From JBFLXB01 sp964570625 (GTDB lineage Bacteria; Nitrospirota; Nitrospiria; 2-01-FULL-66-17): DNA of 64,000 nucleotides. The DNA is taken from contig CAZMYW010000017.1 of assembly GCA_964570625.1 (NCBI GenBank), positions 1-64,000 of the forward strand, in the 5' to 3' direction. The translations under genes and the position numbers were made by a program. Below the pieces are notes generated by a model, which worked only from the letters and a program-made list of their open reading frames with translations, made no database searches and was not told where the DNA came from. Below, one piece after another: positions 62,515 to 64,000 of this stretch (positions within the stretch are counted from its first letter, which is position 1; every line of letters starts with the position of its first letter).

Positions 62515-64000
62515 GGCGCCAGCGTCGTGGAGAGAGGCACCAGGCGCGCCACGGTGCGGTTTCGCTTGACGAGCCACGCGGAGGCCACGCGCTGAACGTC
62601 CTTCGCCGTGACCCCGGCCATCCGATCTCGGATACGGAGTATGTACCGCCAATCGCCGGCCACCGCCTCGAAATACGCCAGCTGCGACGCCAACCCGGCG
62701 TTGGATTGCAACGAACGGATCATCGTGGCGTCCAGACGATTGATCACCCGTTCGAGTTCACGACCGGGAACCTCTTCCCGTTGGAGGCGTTCGACTTCGC
62801 GCAACAATGCGGCTTCGACCTCGTCGAGCGTGTGAGGGGCGCGAGGAACCCCGCGGAGCACGAACAGGCTCGGTTGCCTGGCACCCGGTTCACCGGACGA
62901 CGCTGACGCGGCCACCGCGATCTGGCGGATGGCGACCAATTCGGTGTACAGACGCGATCGACGGCCCGACGACAACAACGATTCAATCACGTCGAACACA
63001 GGATCGTCGGGATGATCGATTCCAGGCCGGTGATAGCCCATCAACAACTCCGGTTGGGCGTCGTACTCCACGTCGATGCGGCGCTCGCCTTCCTGCCGGG
63101 GCTCGCTGGTGACCACGTCGCCCGGCGCGCGGCGCGCCGGAATCGCTCCGAAGGACTCGGCCACACGACGGAGCGTTTCATCCACGTCTACGTCGCCCAC
63201 GACGGCCAACACGGCGTTTCCCGGTCCGTAGTGGCGCTCGAAAAACGCTCGCGCCTGGGGGGCGGTCAGCCGGTTCACTTCGGATGTCCAACCGATCGTC
63301 GGAACGCGGTAGGGATGCGCCGAAAACGCGGCAGTCAAAAACGCTTCGTAGAGCTTCCCGCCCGGGGTGTTCTCGACCCGCATCCGGCGTTCTTCCATGA
63401 CCACGTCGCGCTCGGTATAAAATTCCCGGAACACCGGGCGACTGAACCGATCGGCCTCCAGGGAGATCCAGAGTGGCAGACGATTCGCGGGCAGGCTCAC
63501 CATATACCGCGTCAAGTCGGCGCCCGTGCTGGCGTTGAATCCCACCGATCCCTGACGATCGTAGATCGCGCCGTATTCGTTGGGCACCACCAGGCCGCGT
63601 GCCTGCGCTTGCACCTCGGCGAACCGTTGACGCAGCTCGGCCAGCCGCTGCTCATCGCCACCGTTCGGCCGTCCCCGTTCGCGCTGGATCTCGCTTTCGA
63701 TCCGATCCAGTTCCGCCAACAACGTCCGCTCGGCCGCAAAGTCGCTCGTACCGATGGTTTCCGTGCCTTTAAACGCCATGTGTTCGAACAGGTGCGCCAA
63801 ACCGCTCTGTCCACCGGGTTCATCCACCGATCCCACGCGCACCGTGAGATTGTAGGAGACCGTGGGGACCGCCGAACGTTTGACGATGAGGACCCGCATC
63901 CCATTGTCCAACGTCCGATCAACCACGCGCCCATCGAGCAACGAGGCCGCGAAGGCACCGTGCTCCCCTCCACACCACAGGGCGGCGGCCAGGACGGCCC
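62511..64000 (-). CDS. M16-family zinc peptidase (5' end beyond window)
   Basis: Catalytic half of an exported M16 peptidase pair. The sequence is open to the right edge; the first residues in the window (LAAALWC...AFAASLLDGR) look like the end of a signal peptide. It contains the zinc motif HLFEH in SGLAHLFEHMAFKGTETIG, the downstream Glu region EFYTERDVVMEERRMRVEN, and the R/Y substrate-binding area (GGKLYEAFLTAAFSAHPYRVPTIG). An internal Glu/Arg/Gln-rich insert (about 60 residues, AERTLLAELDRIESEIQ) follows the zinc motif. At least 496 residues. Start lies outside the window. Confidence 0.92.
   Translation of the reverse strand, partial: AVLAAALWCGGEHGAFAASLLDGRVVDRTLDNGMRVLIVKRSAVPTVSYNLTVRVGSVDEPGGQSGLAHLFEHMAFKGTETIGTSDFAAERTLLAELDRIESEIQRERGRPNGGDEQRLAELRQRFAEVQAQARGLVVPNEYGAIYDRQGSVGFNASTGADLTRYMVSLPANRLPLWISLEADRFSRPVFREFYTERDVVMEERRMRVENTPGGKLYEAFLTAAFSAHPYRVPTIGWTSEVNRLTAPQARAFFERHYGPGNAVLAVVGDVDVDETLRRVAESFGAIPARRAPGDVVTSEPRQEGERRIDVEYDAQPELLMGYHRPGIDHPDDPVFDVIESLLSSGRRSRLYTELVAIRQIAVAASASSGEPGARQPSLFVLRGVPRAPHTLDEVEAALLREVERLQREEVPGRELERVINRLDATMIRSLQSNAGLASQLAYFEAVAGDWRYILRIRDRMAGVTAKDVQRVASAWLVKRNRTVARLVPLSTTLAP

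Overview
The window is a dense, GC-rich bacterial chromosome segment. It encodes outer-membrane machinery (LptF/LptG, an LpxL-type lipid A acyltransferase, beta-barrel proteins) together with a complete bacterial proteasome locus. A Gram-negative (diderm) organism with a proteasome and a short Pup-like protein ending in Gly-Gln points to Nitrospirota or a close relative. This is inference from gene content; no rRNA is present.

Layout. 1-1654: secreted protein of unknown function that runs off the left edge. 1.9-5.5 kb: divergent uup-type ABC-F ATPase and a CPA1 Na+/H+ antiporter. 5.6-8.0 kb: a tandem-95 repeat gene and a phoX gene, each lacking its 5' part and meeting head to head at about 7175-7185. 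8.0-12.9 kb: two-subunit pyruvate carboxylase (pycA-pycB) and a secreted beta-propeller protein. 13-19.3 kb: NYN-domain protein, SpoU-type RNA methyltransferase, ilvD, orphan LuxR-type HTH, outer-membrane protein, tRNA-Gly(GCC), prmA. 19.5-22.1 kb: an overlapping three-gene unit of binding protein, ABC ATPase and ABC-2 permease. 23.1-29.9 kb: proteasome locus in the order ARC/Mpa, Dop, UBact/Pup, PrcB, PrcA, PafA (all minus strand). 30-36.9 kb: malQ, tsaC/sua5, bolA, small unknowns, lpxL-like gene, a 30-residue membrane peptide with a PuuD-like membrane protein, arsC with a zinc-ribbon partner. 37-47.5 kb: DUF3386-like protein, a 14-blade propeller lipoprotein, a Cu/Ag P-type ATPase, CnoX-like thioredoxin, a frameshifted di-haem peroxidase and two tandem sugar-dehydrogenase paralogues. 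47.6-58.7 kb: one long minus-strand gene train (TPR protein, ExeA-like ATPase, miaB, vanZ-like, manC, manB/algC, and an oligopeptide ABC importer without ATPases). 58.8-64 kb: lptF-lptG, then a convergent pair of M16 peptidase genes.

The most distinctive non-coding feature is a family of intergenic repeats of about 122 bp (long form about 225 bp) with terminal inverted repeats beginning GAGCCTGT. Seven copies occur here, and six have an end at or within 3 nt of a stop codon, in some cases supplying part of that stop codon. Three copies lie inside or at the end of the proteasome gene train. A related element with different ends separates pycA from pycB. A second repeat type, a C6/G6 palindrome, occurs twice.

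Functionally the window combines protein turnover (UBact-proteasome), anaplerosis (pyruvate carboxylase), envelope biogenesis (LptFG, acyltransferase, GDP-mannose synthesis), metal and peptide transport, and translation-linked modification (MiaB, PrmA, TsaC, SpoU methyltransferase). Two genes or gene pairs are visibly broken: the phoX/tandem-95 junction and the peroxidase frameshift.
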